A model generated the notes under the pieces. The model ran no database searches, was not told the DNA's origin, and saw nothing but the letters and a program-made list of their open reading frames with translations. Below, in pieces: positions 16,475-25,068 of a stretch of 35,268 bases of DNA. The position numbers were made by a program, and so were the translations under genes. Location of the stretch: positions 1 to 35,268 of the forward strand of contig JANYAY010000178.1 in the NCBI GenBank assembly GCA_025361065.1. The letters run 5' to 3'. Within the stretch, counting starts at the first letter, position 1. The number at the start of each line of letters is the position of its first letter. The DNA is from Deltaproteobacteria bacterium. GTDB lineage: Bacteria > Desulfobacterota > Syntrophia > Syntrophales > Smithellaceae.

Positions 16475-17920
16475 GTGCATCAGTCGTATCCTCGCCTGAT
16501 CATAGCCGCCCTGAGGGGTGGAGCAGGGAAAACGGTAATATCCGTCGCTCTGGCTGCGGCCTTGCAGAAGCGGAAAATTGCCGTTACCCCCTTTAAGAAG
16601 GGCCCGGACTATATAGACAGTGCCTGGCTGGCCCTGGCGTCACAGAAAGTCTGTTATAATCTGGATACATTTCTTATGGGTCCCGACGAGGTAGTGCGGT
16701 CTTTTACAGCTCATGCTTCCGCCAATGCCCTTTCTTTGATTGAGGGAAACCGGGGGCTCTATGACGGTGTCAACGCCGCCGGGGATTACAGCACGGCTGA
16801 GCTGGCCAAGCTTCTCCTCGCGCCGGTCATTCTGGTTATCGACTGTGACAAGATCACGCGTACTGCAGCGGCCCTGATTCTCGGATGCTGTCACCTGGAT
16901 CCGGCTGTTGATATTCGGGGCGTTATTCTCAGCAGAGTAGGCAGCCGCCGCCATGCCGAGGTGATCAAACAGTCCATAAAGGATTATTGCCACCTTCCGG
17001 TTTTCGGCACAGTGCCGCGGATGAATGATCTTCCGTTTACGGAGCGACACCTGGGATTGATTCCCCCTCAGGAACACTGCGGCAGACAAGAGGCATTAAA
17101 CCGGGCGGCAGCCATCGCTGAAGAATATCTGGATATCGAGGGGCTTATCCGGGTGGCCGAAAGCGCCACGCCCTGGCCGGCGGATAAGTATTTACATATC
17201 GTCAATAAGGATAGGACTTCTCAGGAACCCGTGACGATCGGTGTGCTGAAGGACAACGCTTTCCAGTTTTATTATCCGGAAAATCTGGATGCCCTGGCCG
17301 CAAGAGGAGCTAAAATTGTCGAGATAAGTGCGCTTGCGGCAAAGGCACTGCCCGAGATTGATGCCTTGTACATCGGTGGAGGGTTTCCCGAAACACAGGC
17401 GGCGGGCCTGGCCGCCAATGAAAGCTTTCGCTCTTCTTTGCATAAAGAGGCGGAAAAGGGACTCCCGATTTATGCCGAATGCGGAGGCTTTATGTATCTG
17501 GGTGAGTCACTGACTATCGGCGGAAAATGTTATCCGATGGTCGGCGCCCTGCCGGTTCACTTCGGCATGGAGACACGTCCTCAGGGGCATGGCTATGTGG
17601 AATTGGAAGTTGATAAGGAAAATCAGTTTTTCCCCGTCGGCGCCAAGGTGAAAGGTCACGAGTTTCATTACGGCAGGATCATTTCTGCCAAGAAGAAAGA
17701 GGACACTTATACCGCTTTTCATATTCTGCGGGGAACGGGCATGGGCCGGGAAAGAGACGGAATGGTCCGGAAAAACATTCTGGCCGGTTTCACCCATCTT
17801 CACGCTCTAGGAACACCAATGTGGGCGGAAGCAATGATCGGTGCCGGCAGTCGTTATCATAGAGAAAAGCAAAGAAATAAAGCTGTTATCGGACTTAAAA
17901 GTGCAAAAGAGAGAAGATAG
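16475..17920 (+). CDS. dsrN: DsrN, CbiA-like glutamine-dependent siroheme amidase
   Basis: A 481-residue member of the cobyrinic acid a,c-diamide synthase (CbiA) family. In dsr operons this protein is called DsrN and is thought to amidate siroheme to the siroamide form bound by DsrAB. The N-terminal P-loop domain reads ALRGGAGKTVISVALAAAL (residues 12-30), with DYIDSAWL and EGNRGLYDG nucleotide and substrate motifs. The C-terminal glutaminase domain has the nucleophile C336 in AECGGFMYL and a histidine in GHEFHYGR. It starts at GTG with AGGTGG upstream, 28 bases after dsrD. A cobalamin role is the alternative, but the placement between dsrD and dsrC favours DsrN. Confidence 0.92.
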   Translation: MHQSYPRLIIAALRGGAGKTVISVALAAALQKRKIAVTPFKKGPDYIDSAWLALASQKVCYNLDTFLMGPDEVVRSFTAHASANALSLIEGNRGLYDGVNAAGDYSTAELAKLLLAPVILVIDCDKITRTAAALILGCCHLDPAVDIRGVILSRVGSRRHAEVIKQSIKDYCHLPVFGTVPRMNDLPFTERHLGLIPPQEHCGRQEALNRAAAIAEEYLDIEGLIRVAESATPWPADKYLHIVNKDRTSQEPVTIGVLKDNAFQFYYPENLDALAARGAKIVEISALAAKALPEIDALYIGGGFPETQAAGLAANESFRSSLHKEAEKGLPIYAECGGFMYLGESLTIGGKCYPMVGALPVHFGMETRPQGHGYVELEVDKENQFFPVGAKVKGHEFHYGRIISAKKKEDTYTAFHILRGTGMGRERDGMVRKNILAGFTHLHALGTPMWAEAMIGAGSRYHREKQRNKAVIGLKSAKERR

Positions 17921-18022
17921 CGGGCAAAATAATTATCATCTTCAAAGACACTAATCCCAAGTCTTGGCAAAGAATGATGAAAATAAAAAATGAATATTGA
18001 ATTTTGAAGGAGGTACAGAGAA

Positions 18023-18343
18023 ATGGCACAAATCGAATTAGCGGGAAAAACCTATGAAGTTGATGAAGACGGATTTCTGCAGGAACTGGACAAATGGAGT
18101 GAGGAATTTGCCCAGGCTTACGCTCATACTGAAGACATCGAGGGAACATTAACCGAAGAACATTGGAAGGTAATCAATTACCTGCGCAATTATTTTCAGC
18201 AATTTGGCATTGCCCCCATGATTCGTAAAATCTGCAAGGACCTTGGTATCGACATGACGAAACTCTATGAATTATTTCCCACCGGACCGGCAAAAGGCGC
18301 TTGCAAACTGGCCGGACTTTCAAAACCTACGGGATGCGTGTAA
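18023..18343 (+). CDS. dsrC: DsrC, sulfur carrier protein
   Basis: A 106-residue DsrC/TusE-family protein. It ends in GACKLAGLSKPTGCV, with both conserved cysteines (C94 and the penultimate C105, ten residues between). Having both marks true DsrC, which forms a trisulfide with sulfite-derived sulfur on DsrAB that is later reduced at DsrMKJOP. GAAGGAGG lies upstream. A 102-base gap after dsrN may hold a separate promoter, as dsrC is often highly expressed. It is often unlinked to dsrAB, so its position here within the cluster is worth noting. Confidence 0.97.
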   Translation: MAQIELAGKTYEVDEDGFLQELDKWSEEFAQAYAHTEDIEGTLTEEHWKVINYLRNYFQQFGIAPMIRKICKDLGIDMTKLYELFPTGPAKGACKLAGLSKPTGCV

Positions 18344-18420
18344 TACCGGCTCTTAAGTCCAGAAACAATTTTTTGTTGGCAAAGCCTGCCTTGGCACCAC
18401 TTTGCCGCAATTTAACGTTT

Positions 18421-18484
18421 CGTCATTCCGTGCAAGCTTAGCGCGACGAAGAGCCTGCCCCGTACTTGATACGGGGGAATCCAG
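18421..18484. repeat. REP-like palindromic repeat
   Basis: Begins CGTCATTCCG and ends GGGGGAATCCAG, with CCCGTACTTGATACGGG forming a stem (18459-18476). A related CGTCATGCCGGACTTGATCC...TCCAG unit is at 34895-34924. Such bounded palindromes are common intergenic repeats. Confidence 0.6.
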
Positions 18485-18499
18485 TATTTTCAGTAAGTT

Positions 18500-18580
18500 C
18501 TGGATGCCGATTCGCGTGACCTTTAGGTTATTCATCGGCATGACACTATTGATAGCGCTTTTGATATTATGACACAGTCT
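18500..18580 (-). repeat. 81-base dispersed repeat, copy A
   Basis: Its reverse complement begins AGACTGTGTCATAAT and ends CGCGAATCGGCATCCAG. It aligns without gaps to 34954-35034 on the plus strand, at well over 80 percent identity by eye. The two copies are inverted relative to each other and enclose the second MK pair, dsrMKJOP and the whole xsc operon. Confidence 0.8.
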
Positions 18581-18739
18581 CATGCGCCGGGCAGGCTGTT
18601 CACTGTTGTGAACTCCATTAGACTAAGCGAGGATTACGACACAGCCAGGAATACCGGGAAACCTCCTTCCTCGCAGGCTGTATATCATCTGAGAGAGGGA
18701 AAAGTTATAAGATACCCCGTCTAAGAAAAGGAGAACGTC

Positions 18740-19678
18740 ATGGGAACGCTGATTATCGTTCTGACATATATAGCCTACGTGTTGATCGTCACGATCTACA
18801 CGATTAAGGTCAGGAAATGGCTAAAGATGCCGCCGCATATTCGCTGGGATCTCTACCCTGTGATTCATGAGAAGCATTACCGTTACGGCGGTTCCTACTA
18901 TGAAGAGCAGGAATGGTGGACCAAGCCGCGTCCGAAGAACCGCTGGCGGAGTCTTCTGTATTCGCTCAAAGACAATTTTTATATGGGCGAATACTATAAA
19001 AAGAATCCGCTTTACTGGCTGTTTCTTCTGCCGTGGCATTTGAGTTTCATTTTTATCATCGCGTTCCATATCCTCTGCTTTTTCGCTGCTGTATCTATGG
19101 CTTGCGGGTTAGAGATCGGCGCCTCGTCAGCCAGCCTGTCAGGCCAGTCGTTTTATTATATTCTGCTTGTGACCGGAGGCTTTTCCTTCATTGCCGGCAC
19201 CTGCGGCAGCCTCGGAATGATCTTCATCAGGCTTTACGACCGGTCTTTGCGAACCTTCTCCATGCCGATGAATTTCTTTAATTATATCTTCTTTCTCATT
19301 GTCTACGGAAGCGGCCTTATCGCCTGGCTGGCCTTTGATCCGACCCTTGATGAATACAGAACTTACTGGCTGGGACTGATCACTCTGTCCGCTCCGGCCC
19401 TCCATCCGATGACACTTCTCCATATCGTTTTGTTCGATCTCTTTCTCATTTATCTGCCCTTTACCCGTTCCACACATTACATCACCAGGATACTGGCTTA
19501 CTTCTTCATCCGCTGGGACGATGAACCGAATCAGCGGGGCAGTAAGATGGAGGGGCAGATTATCGAACTTCTCGGGCAGAAAGTTTCCTGGGGTGCGCCG
19601 CATATTGCCCAAGGGAAAAGTTGGGCGGAAGTGGCCACAGAACCGGGTTTTATCGCCATAAAAAAGGATAGTAAATGA
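18740..19678 (+). CDS. Cytochrome b-type membrane subunit, DsrM/TmcC-like (second copy)
   Basis: A 312-residue membrane protein of the nitrate reductase gamma/DsrM/TmcC superfamily. It has one span at residues 3-23, then a soluble stretch with RWDLYPVIHE and GGSYYEEQEWW typical of TmcC/HmeC-like proteins, then about four more spans. Candidate heme b ligands are H100 and H110 in the second span and H222 and H228 in the fifth. It likely passes electrons between the quinone pool and the HdrD-like partner encoded next, which starts four bases before this stop. It is distinct from dsrM at 21279. No tmcA or tmcD is in view. A strong AAAGGAG precedes the ATG. Confidence 0.8.
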   Translation: MGTLIIVLTYIAYVLIVTIYTIKVRKWLKMPPHIRWDLYPVIHEKHYRYGGSYYEEQEWWTKPRPKNRWRSLLYSLKDNFYMGEYYKKNPLYWLFLLPWHLSFIFIIAFHILCFFAAVSMACGLEIGASSASLSGQSFYYILLVTGGFSFIAGTCGSLGMIFIRLYDRSLRTFSMPMNFFNYIFFLIVYGSGLIAWLAFDPTLDEYRTYWLGLITLSAPALHPMTLLHIVLFDLFLIYLPFTRSTHYITRILAYFFIRWDDEPNQRGSKMEGQIIELLGQKVSWGAPHIAQGKSWAEVATEPGFIAIKKDSK

Positions 19679-21279
19679 ACAGGTTAATTAAAATTGAAGA
19701 TTTCAGCAGTTGCCGCGAACAATTGGTGGAAATTGATCCGGCAGAACTGATCCCCCTGCCTCCGCCTTATGATAAAATAGAGAAGCCGCCGATCCGCAAG
19801 CTCACGGACGATCAGCTAAAGCGCATGGATGCATCCCTCGACGGGGTCGTCGCCATCGGCCTTCCCCCCCCTTCCGGCCCTGAAGAAGAAAAAGCATTCA
19901 TCGACAAATTTCTGGCCGGGCTTGCGAAACTCTTTACGGTGGAAAACAACTGGACATTTCTGCAACCGCTTGTCCATACGCTGGAGTATTGCGTGAAGTG
20001 CCAGATCTGCTCCGACTCCTGTCCGACATACATCGCCAGCGGCAAACAGGAGATATATCGACCGACAATGCGTCCGGAAATTCTCCGGCGGATCATCAGC
20101 AAGTACATCAAGAAGGAGAACTCTCTCGTCAGAAAGTTCAAGTCCAGCGATATCGATCTCACCTGGCAGACATTAGCCCGCCTGGCGGAGCTCGCCTACC
20201 GGTGCACACTTTGCCGCCGCTGCGCTCAGGTCTGCCCGATCGGTTGCGACAATGCCCTGATCAGCAGAGAGATAAGAAAGATATTCAGCCAGGAGATGGG
20301 TATCGCCCCCAAGGAGATTCATGAAAAGGGGTCCGTTCAGCAGCTCAGGGTCGGGTCATCAACGGGGATGACCTCCGCTGCGCTGAAAAACATACTGGAA
20401 TTTGTGGAAGAGGAGATAGAAGAGAAAACGGGCCGGAAGATCAAAATTCCGCTGGATAAAAAAGGCGCGGATATGCTGATCATTCACAATGCCGGCGAAT
20501 TCATGGCCTGGCCGGAAAACCTGGAGGCCTTTGCCATTATTCTGGATGCTGCCGGCGTCGATTACACCCTCTCCAGTGAGATTGCCGGCTATGACTCCGT
20601 CAATTACGGTGTCTGGTATGACGACTTCCAGTTCGCCCGCGTCGCCATCCTTCAGTCCCAGGTGGCCAGGGCATTGGGAGTCCGGAAGATCTCTCTGGGA
20701 GAATGCGGCCATGCCCACAAGGCGGGGATTGTCATCGCCGACCGTGTGCTCGTAGGCGACCTCAACATCCCCCGCGAAAGCACTCTGCCGCTCCTGGAAG
20801 AAATTGTCATGAGCGGTAAAATCAAGCTCGATCCGGGCCGCAATAATTTCCCCGTAACGCTGCATGATCCGTGCAATATGGTCCGGCTCATGGGAATCGT
20901 CGAGCCGCAAAGACGCATCTTGAGAAAAATCGCCCCGCAGTTTCGGGAAATGACACCCCATGGAGTGGAGAATTACTGCTGCGGCGGGGGCAGCGGCTTT
21001 GCCATCACCCAATCAACAAACTTCCCCGACTGGCGTAATGCCGTCTCCGGACGGATGAAGTTCAAACAGATACTGGAAGCCTTTCAGGATGTTCCGGGAC
21101 CGGAGGTGAAGAAGTACGTTTGCGCCCCCTGCTCGAACTGCAAGGGACAGTTTCGCGACATGTTTGAATATTACGGGGCCTGGAAAAAATCCGGCATCAT
21201 GTATGGCGGATTGGTGGAATTAATCGTCAATGCCATGGTCGACATTGAAAAACCATTTCATCAGTGGGAGTGGCATTGA
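19675..21279 (+). CDS. HdrD/DsrK/TmcB-like iron-sulfur subunit (second copy)
   Basis: A 534-residue protein with two 4Fe-4S ferredoxin motifs (C106, C109, C112, C116 and C177, C180, C183, C187) and two CCG-type cysteine-rich domains in the C-terminal half (LGECGHAHK, LHDPCNMVR, YCCGGGSG, CAPCSNCKG). CCG domains bind the catalytic cluster of heterodisulfide reductases, so it may reduce a disulfide or trisulfide partner such as DsrC. It forms a pair with the preceding cytochrome b by a four-base overlap, and its stop overlaps the dsrM start. It is clearly related to, but divergent from, dsrK at 22274, with a different N-terminus. Confidence 0.85.
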   Translation: MNRLIKIEDFSSCREQLVEIDPAELIPLPPPYDKIEKPPIRKLTDDQLKRMDASLDGVVAIGLPPPSGPEEEKAFIDKFLAGLAKLFTVENNWTFLQPLVHTLEYCVKCQICSDSCPTYIASGKQEIYRPTMRPEILRRIISKYIKKENSLVRKFKSSDIDLTWQTLARLAELAYRCTLCRRCAQVCPIGCDNALISREIRKIFSQEMGIAPKEIHEKGSVQQLRVGSSTGMTSAALKNILEFVEEEIEEKTGRKIKIPLDKKGADMLIIHNAGEFMAWPENLEAFAIILDAAGVDYTLSSEIAGYDSVNYGVWYDDFQFARVAILQSQVARALGVRKISLGECGHAHKAGIVIADRVLVGDLNIPRESTLPLLEEIVMSGKIKLDPGRNNFPVTLHDPCNMVRLMGIVEPQRRILRKIAPQFREMTPHGVENYCCGGGSGFAITQSTNFPDWRNAVSGRMKFKQILEAFQDVPGPEVKKYVCAPCSNCKGQFRDMFEYYGAWKKSGIMYGGLVELIVNAMVDIEKPFHQWEWH

Positions 21280-22271
21280 TGCTTATGAAGAACCTCGGAA
21301 TATCGATTGTCGCCGTTGTTATACTCATTGCTCTACCCGCTTTAGCATCCGTGCAGGGATACAACTTTTTTCTGACGGTCTTCCCTTATGCCGCCTTTGC
21401 GGTTTTCCTCGGCGGATTTATCTACCGGATGGTTAAATGGTGGATAATTCCTGTTCCGTTCCGAATTACGACGACTTGCGGGCAGCAAAAATCCCTCCCC
21501 TGGATTAAGCAAAGTCCCTTGGAAAACCCCGCCGGTTTTTGGGGTGTAGCGGGAAGGATGGCGCTCGAGATTTTCCTGTTCCGGTCGCTTTTTCGGAACA
21601 CCAGCGTGGAAATATCAGGCAAACGGCCTGTTTACGGCAGCGCCAAATGGCTCTGGTTTTTTGGTCTCGTCTTTCACTGGTCCCTTTTAATTATAGTATT
21701 GAGACACCTGCGCTTTTTCATCGAACCTGTCGCTCCCTGGATTGCCGGCCTTTCGGCACTGGACGGCTTTTTCGAAATCGGTATTCCGGCCCTTTACTTA
21801 AGTGACTTCGCAGTTCTCGCCGGACTGTCGGTTTTGTTTCTGCGACGGGTGATCATTCCCCGGGTGCGTTATATTTCTCTGCCGGTTGATTATTTTGCCC
21901 TGCTGCTGATCCTGGGAATTGTGGTGACAGGCCTGCTCATGAGACACTTCTTTTCCACCGATCTTCTGGCGGTAAAAAGTATCGTGCTGGGATGGATTAC
22001 ACTGTCACCTGTTGTTCCCGCCGGAATAGGCATATTTTTTTACATCCACCTTTTCTTAGTTTTTACACTGATGGTCTGGTTTCCTTTCAGTAAACTCATG
22101 CATCTGGGCGGTGTCTTCCTCAGCCCCACCCGCATCCTGGCAAACAACAACCGTAGGGAACGGCACATCAATCCGTGGAATGCTCCCGTCAAAGTCCATA
22201 CCTATGCGGAATACGAAGATGAGTTTCGGGATAAAATGAAGGCCGTTGGCCTGCCGGTGGATAAGGAGTAG
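21279..22271 (+). CDS. dsrM: DsrM, cytochrome b membrane subunit of DsrMKJOP
   Basis: A 330-residue DsrM. It has a cytoplasmic segment PFRITTTCGQQKSLPWIK and a region FGLVFHWSLLIIVLRHLRFF with histidines fit for heme b, then further spans with VTGLLMRHFF and FFYIHLFLVF. It carries electrons between menaquinol and DsrK. The start is taken at 21279, where the previous stop TGA overlaps ATG and GGGAG lies about nine bases upstream; an in-frame ATG at 21264 would extend it into the previous gene. DsrK begins two bases after the stop. Confidence 0.93.
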   Translation: MLMKNLGISIVAVVILIALPALASVQGYNFFLTVFPYAAFAVFLGGFIYRMVKWWIIPVPFRITTTCGQQKSLPWIKQSPLENPAGFWGVAGRMALEIFLFRSLFRNTSVEISGKRPVYGSAKWLWFFGLVFHWSLLIIVLRHLRFFIEPVAPWIAGLSALDGFFEIGIPALYLSDFAVLAGLSVLFLRRVIIPRVRYISLPVDYFALLLILGIVVTGLLMRHFFSTDLLAVKSIVLGWITLSPVVPAGIGIFFYIHLFLVFTLMVWFPFSKLMHLGGVFLSPTRILANNNRRERHINPWNAPVKVHTYAEYEDEFRDKMKAVGLPVDKE

Positions 22272-22273
22272 AC

Positions 22274-23875
22274 ATGTCGCAAGCCAAGATACCCAAACCT
22301 GATGAATTGATCAATATCGAATACCGCCCGCCCCCAACCGGCTGGATGGATACGCAGGTGAACTTCCGCCCGGGAACCTGGAGCTACAGCGGCGCCGCCA
22401 AAAACCTGACCTATCTGGATCTTCCCAACCCCAGGGTTTGGCAGCCCACAGACGAGGATTGGAAACTGCCGGAAAATTGGCAGGAAATCATTCTCGCGGG
22501 AATGAAGGAGCGGCTGGAAAAATACCGTTCCTTCCGTCTGTTCATGGATATTTGTGTCCGTTGCGGCGCCTGCGCGGATAAGTGCCACTTCTACATTGGC
22601 TCCGGTGATCCCAAGAACATGCCGGTCGTGCGGGCGGAGCTTTTGCGTTCCGTTTACCGGCGTTATTTTACCCAATCGGGAAAGCGCTTAGGATGGCTGG
22701 TCGGCGCCCGGGACCTGACGGTGGATGTCCTCAAGGAATGGTTTTATTACTTCTACCAGTGCACGGAATGCCGCAGGTGTTCAGTGTATTGTCCCTACGG
22801 AATCGATCAGGCGGAAATCACCATGATCGGCCGCGAACTTCTCAATCTGGTCGGATGCAACATCAATTGGGTGGTCGAACCGGTGGCCAATTGTTTCCGG
22901 ACCGGGAATCACCTGGGTATTCAGCCCGGTGGTATCAAGGATATGCTGGAATTTATCGCCGACGATATCTTCGATAGGACTGGTGTACGTATTGAAGTCC
23001 CGATTAATAAAAAAGGCGCTGATATCCTCTTCGTCACGCCTTCGGCGGACTATTTTGCCGATCCGGGAACCTACACCTGCATGGGCTATATGATGCTCTT
23101 CCATGAAATCGGCCTGAATTACACCTTCAGTACCTATGCCTCTGAGGGTGGTAACTTCGGTCTCTTTACGTCCCATGAGATGATTAAGCGTCTGAATGCG
23201 AAGATCTATGCCGAAGCGAAACGTCTGGGGGTCAAGTGGATTCTGGGCGGGGAGTGCGGACACATGTGGCGGGTCATTCATCAGTATATGGACACGATGA
23301 ACGGCCCGGCTGAATATCTTTCAGAGCCTGTTTCTCCCATTACGGGCACGCGTTTTGCAAATGCCCGTTCCACCAGGATGGTACACATAACGGAATTTAC
23401 CGCCGACCTGATCCGCCAGGGCAAGCTGAAACTCGATCCCCGAAGAAACGACCACATCAGGCTTACTTTCCATGATTCCTGTAATCCTGCGCGGGCCATG
23501 GGGCTCTTCGAGGAACCAAGATATATAATCAATAACGTCTGTAACCATTTTTATGAAATGGCCGAAGATACAATCCGGGAGAAAACCTTGTGCTGCGGCG
23601 CCGGAGCCGGTCTGGGCAATGATGAAAACATGGAAATGCGTATGCGGGGCGGAATGCCCAGAGCCATGGCCGTTCGGGATGTCGTAAAAAAGCATGCCGT
23701 GAATCGCCTGGGATGCATCTGCGCCATTGACCGGGCGACGCTTACTTCCCTTATGGACTACTGGGTGCCGGGAATAAAGGTCATGGGTGTCCATGAACTA
23801 CTGGCAAACGCTCTGATCATGAAGGGTGAGAAAGAGCGAACAACGGATATTCGCGGAGAATCTTTAATAAAATGA
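22274..23875 (+). CDS. dsrK: DsrK, HdrD-like catalytic subunit of DsrMKJOP
   Basis: A 533-residue cytoplasmic iron-sulfur protein. Two 4Fe-4S motifs are at C94/C97/C100/C104 and C163/C166/C169/C173. CCG-domain cysteines follow in GGECGHMW, FHDSCNPARAMG and LCCGAGAG, where the special cluster acting on the DsrC trisulfide is thought to sit. The PPPTGWMDTQVNF N-terminus is typical of true DsrK. It is followed by dsrJ with a four-base overlap. Confidence 0.95.
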   Translation: MSQAKIPKPDELINIEYRPPPTGWMDTQVNFRPGTWSYSGAAKNLTYLDLPNPRVWQPTDEDWKLPENWQEIILAGMKERLEKYRSFRLFMDICVRCGACADKCHFYIGSGDPKNMPVVRAELLRSVYRRYFTQSGKRLGWLVGARDLTVDVLKEWFYYFYQCTECRRCSVYCPYGIDQAEITMIGRELLNLVGCNINWVVEPVANCFRTGNHLGIQPGGIKDMLEFIADDIFDRTGVRIEVPINKKGADILFVTPSADYFADPGTYTCMGYMMLFHEIGLNYTFSTYASEGGNFGLFTSHEMIKRLNAKIYAEAKRLGVKWILGGECGHMWRVIHQYMDTMNGPAEYLSEPVSPITGTRFANARSTRMVHITEFTADLIRQGKLKLDPRRNDHIRLTFHDSCNPARAMGLFEEPRYIINNVCNHFYEMAEDTIREKTLCCGAGAGLGNDENMEMRMRGGMPRAMAVRDVVKKHAVNRLGCICAIDRATLTSLMDYWVPGIKVMGVHELLANALIMKGEKERTTDIRGESLIK

Positions 23876-24276
23876 AATTAAATAATATCGGAAAAATAGT
23901 TGCCGGAATTGTGATCTTCATTGTCCTCGCCACTTTCTTCTTCTGGTATGGTACGGGAAAATCATCTTCCCTGCCTCAGCCTAGCCTGGATACGCCAGCT
24001 ATTGCGCAAATGAAAGAAAAACGCTGCGTGGAAGACAAAGCATTTATGAGCATAAACCACATGAAGCTGCTCCATAACTGGCGCGACAGCGCCGTCCGGG
24101 AAGGGAATCGTAATTATACGGCAAAAAACGGCAATGTTTATAAGATGAGTCTGTCCGGCACATGTCTTGAGTGCCACAGCAACAAGGAACAATTCTGTGA
24201 CCGTTGCCACACCTATGTGGCGGCCAAGCCCGCCTGCTTCAGTTGTCACAGCATTCCCGCGGAGGTAAAAAAATGA
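23872..24276 (+). CDS. dsrJ: DsrJ, membrane-anchored triheme cytochrome c
   Basis: A 134-residue periplasmic cytochrome held by one N-terminal span (residues 7-27). Three CxxCH heme sites are at 98-102, 109-113 and 122-126 (CLECH, CDRCH, CFSCH). C52 in KRCVED is in the position of the cysteine proposed as an unusual distal heme ligand in DsrJ. It overlaps dsrK and dsrO by four bases at each end, consistent with one complex. Confidence 0.95.
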   Translation: MKLNNIGKIVAGIVIFIVLATFFFWYGTGKSSSLPQPSLDTPAIAQMKEKRCVEDKAFMSINHMKLLHNWRDSAVREGNRNYTAKNGNVYKMSLSGTCLECHSNKEQFCDRCHTYVAAKPACFSCHSIPAEVKK

Positions 24277-25061
24277 CGCCCAATCGCCGAGATTTTCTGA
24301 AAATTGCGGGGATGTCAACTCTATCACTGATAGCGCCGGCTATTCTCAGACCGGCCTTCGCCAAAGAGAAGCTGAGCATACCCGGTGCGAAAACAAACCA
24401 AACATCTTCTTCGCAGCAATTGAAGGGGAAGCGTTGGGCCATGGCGGTTGATTTTGCCAAGTGCCGCCGAGGCTGCGTTGATTGCATTGCCGCCTGTCAT
24501 GAAGTGCACAACGTTCCGCAATTTGGCAACCCCAAGGACGAGATCAAATGGATCTGGCGAGAAAAGTTTGCCGCTATCTTCCCCAGTGAAAGCCATCCTT
24601 ATCTTCCGGAGTCACTCCAGAGGCAGGGAATACCGGTTCTTTGCAACCATTGCGCCAATCCACCCTGTGTCAAGGTCTGTCCGACGAAGGCGACATTTAA
24701 GCGCGCGGACGGCATAGTGATTATGGATTACCACCGTTGCATCGGCTGCCGGTTTTGTATGGCTGCCTGTCCCTACGGGGCCAGAAGCATGAATTACCGT
24801 GATCCCCGTCCGTTTATCTCCAAAATTAATCCCGATTTCCCGACGCGTACCAAGGGCGTCGTGGAGAAATGCAACTTCTGCGAGGAGAGATTGGTGCAGG
24901 GAATTCTTCCGGCCTGTGTAACGGCCTGCAAGGAAAAAGCCCTGGTTTTCGGGGATATGGAAGATCCAAAAGCGGAGATCCGGCTTCTTCTGAGTAAACA
25001 TTTTAACCTGCGGCGCAGGGCGCATTTAGGAACTGAGCCGCAGATTTATTATATTGTATGA
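24273..25061 (+). CDS. dsrO: DsrO, periplasmic ferredoxin-like subunit
   Basis: A 262-residue iron-sulfur protein exported by the Tat pathway: the N-terminus has NRRDFLKIAG followed by a hydrophobic stretch ending around PAFA (residue 30). Several 4Fe-4S motifs are present: CRRGCVDCIAAC, CNHCANPPCVKVCP, CIGCRFCMAACP and CNFCEERLVQGILPAC. It belongs to the NrfC/HybA group. The ATG at 24273 is preferred because it gives the Tat signal and overlaps the dsrJ stop as ATGA; the frame is open further upstream. Confidence 0.95.
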   Translation: MTPNRRDFLKIAGMSTLSLIAPAILRPAFAKEKLSIPGAKTNQTSSSQQLKGKRWAMAVDFAKCRRGCVDCIAACHEVHNVPQFGNPKDEIKWIWREKFAAIFPSESHPYLPESLQRQGIPVLCNHCANPPCVKVCPTKATFKRADGIVIMDYHRCIGCRFCMAACPYGARSMNYRDPRPFISKINPDFPTRTKGVVEKCNFCEERLVQGILPACVTACKEKALVFGDMEDPKAEIRLLLSKHFNLRRRAHLGTEPQIYYIV

Positions 25062-25068
25062 GGATATT

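Larger units (their letters stand above)
18344..18739. other. 396-base repeat-bearing gap between dsrC and the second MK-type pair
   Basis: No gene is seen. It holds a CGTCATTCC...GGAATCCAG repeat (18421-18484) with an internal CCCGTA-CTTGA-TACGGG hairpin, an 81-base dispersed repeat (18500-18580), a short hairpin GTTCAC-TGTT-GTGAAC (18598-18613) and a partial end motif ATTACGACACAG (18633-18644). AAAGGAG lies just before the next gene. Confidence 0.7.

Noticed and set aside
18353-18583. 76-codon minus-strand frame and the similar 34873-35118 plus-strand frame as related proteins
   Set aside because: Their shared peptide comes from the 81-base dispersed repeat; neither has a good start signal, and both sit in repeat-filled gaps.
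19675-21279. Calling this second HdrD-like gene a duplicate dsrK
   Set aside because: Its N-terminus and spacing differ from true DsrK, and its partner resembles TmcC/HmeC. It is left without a symbol.
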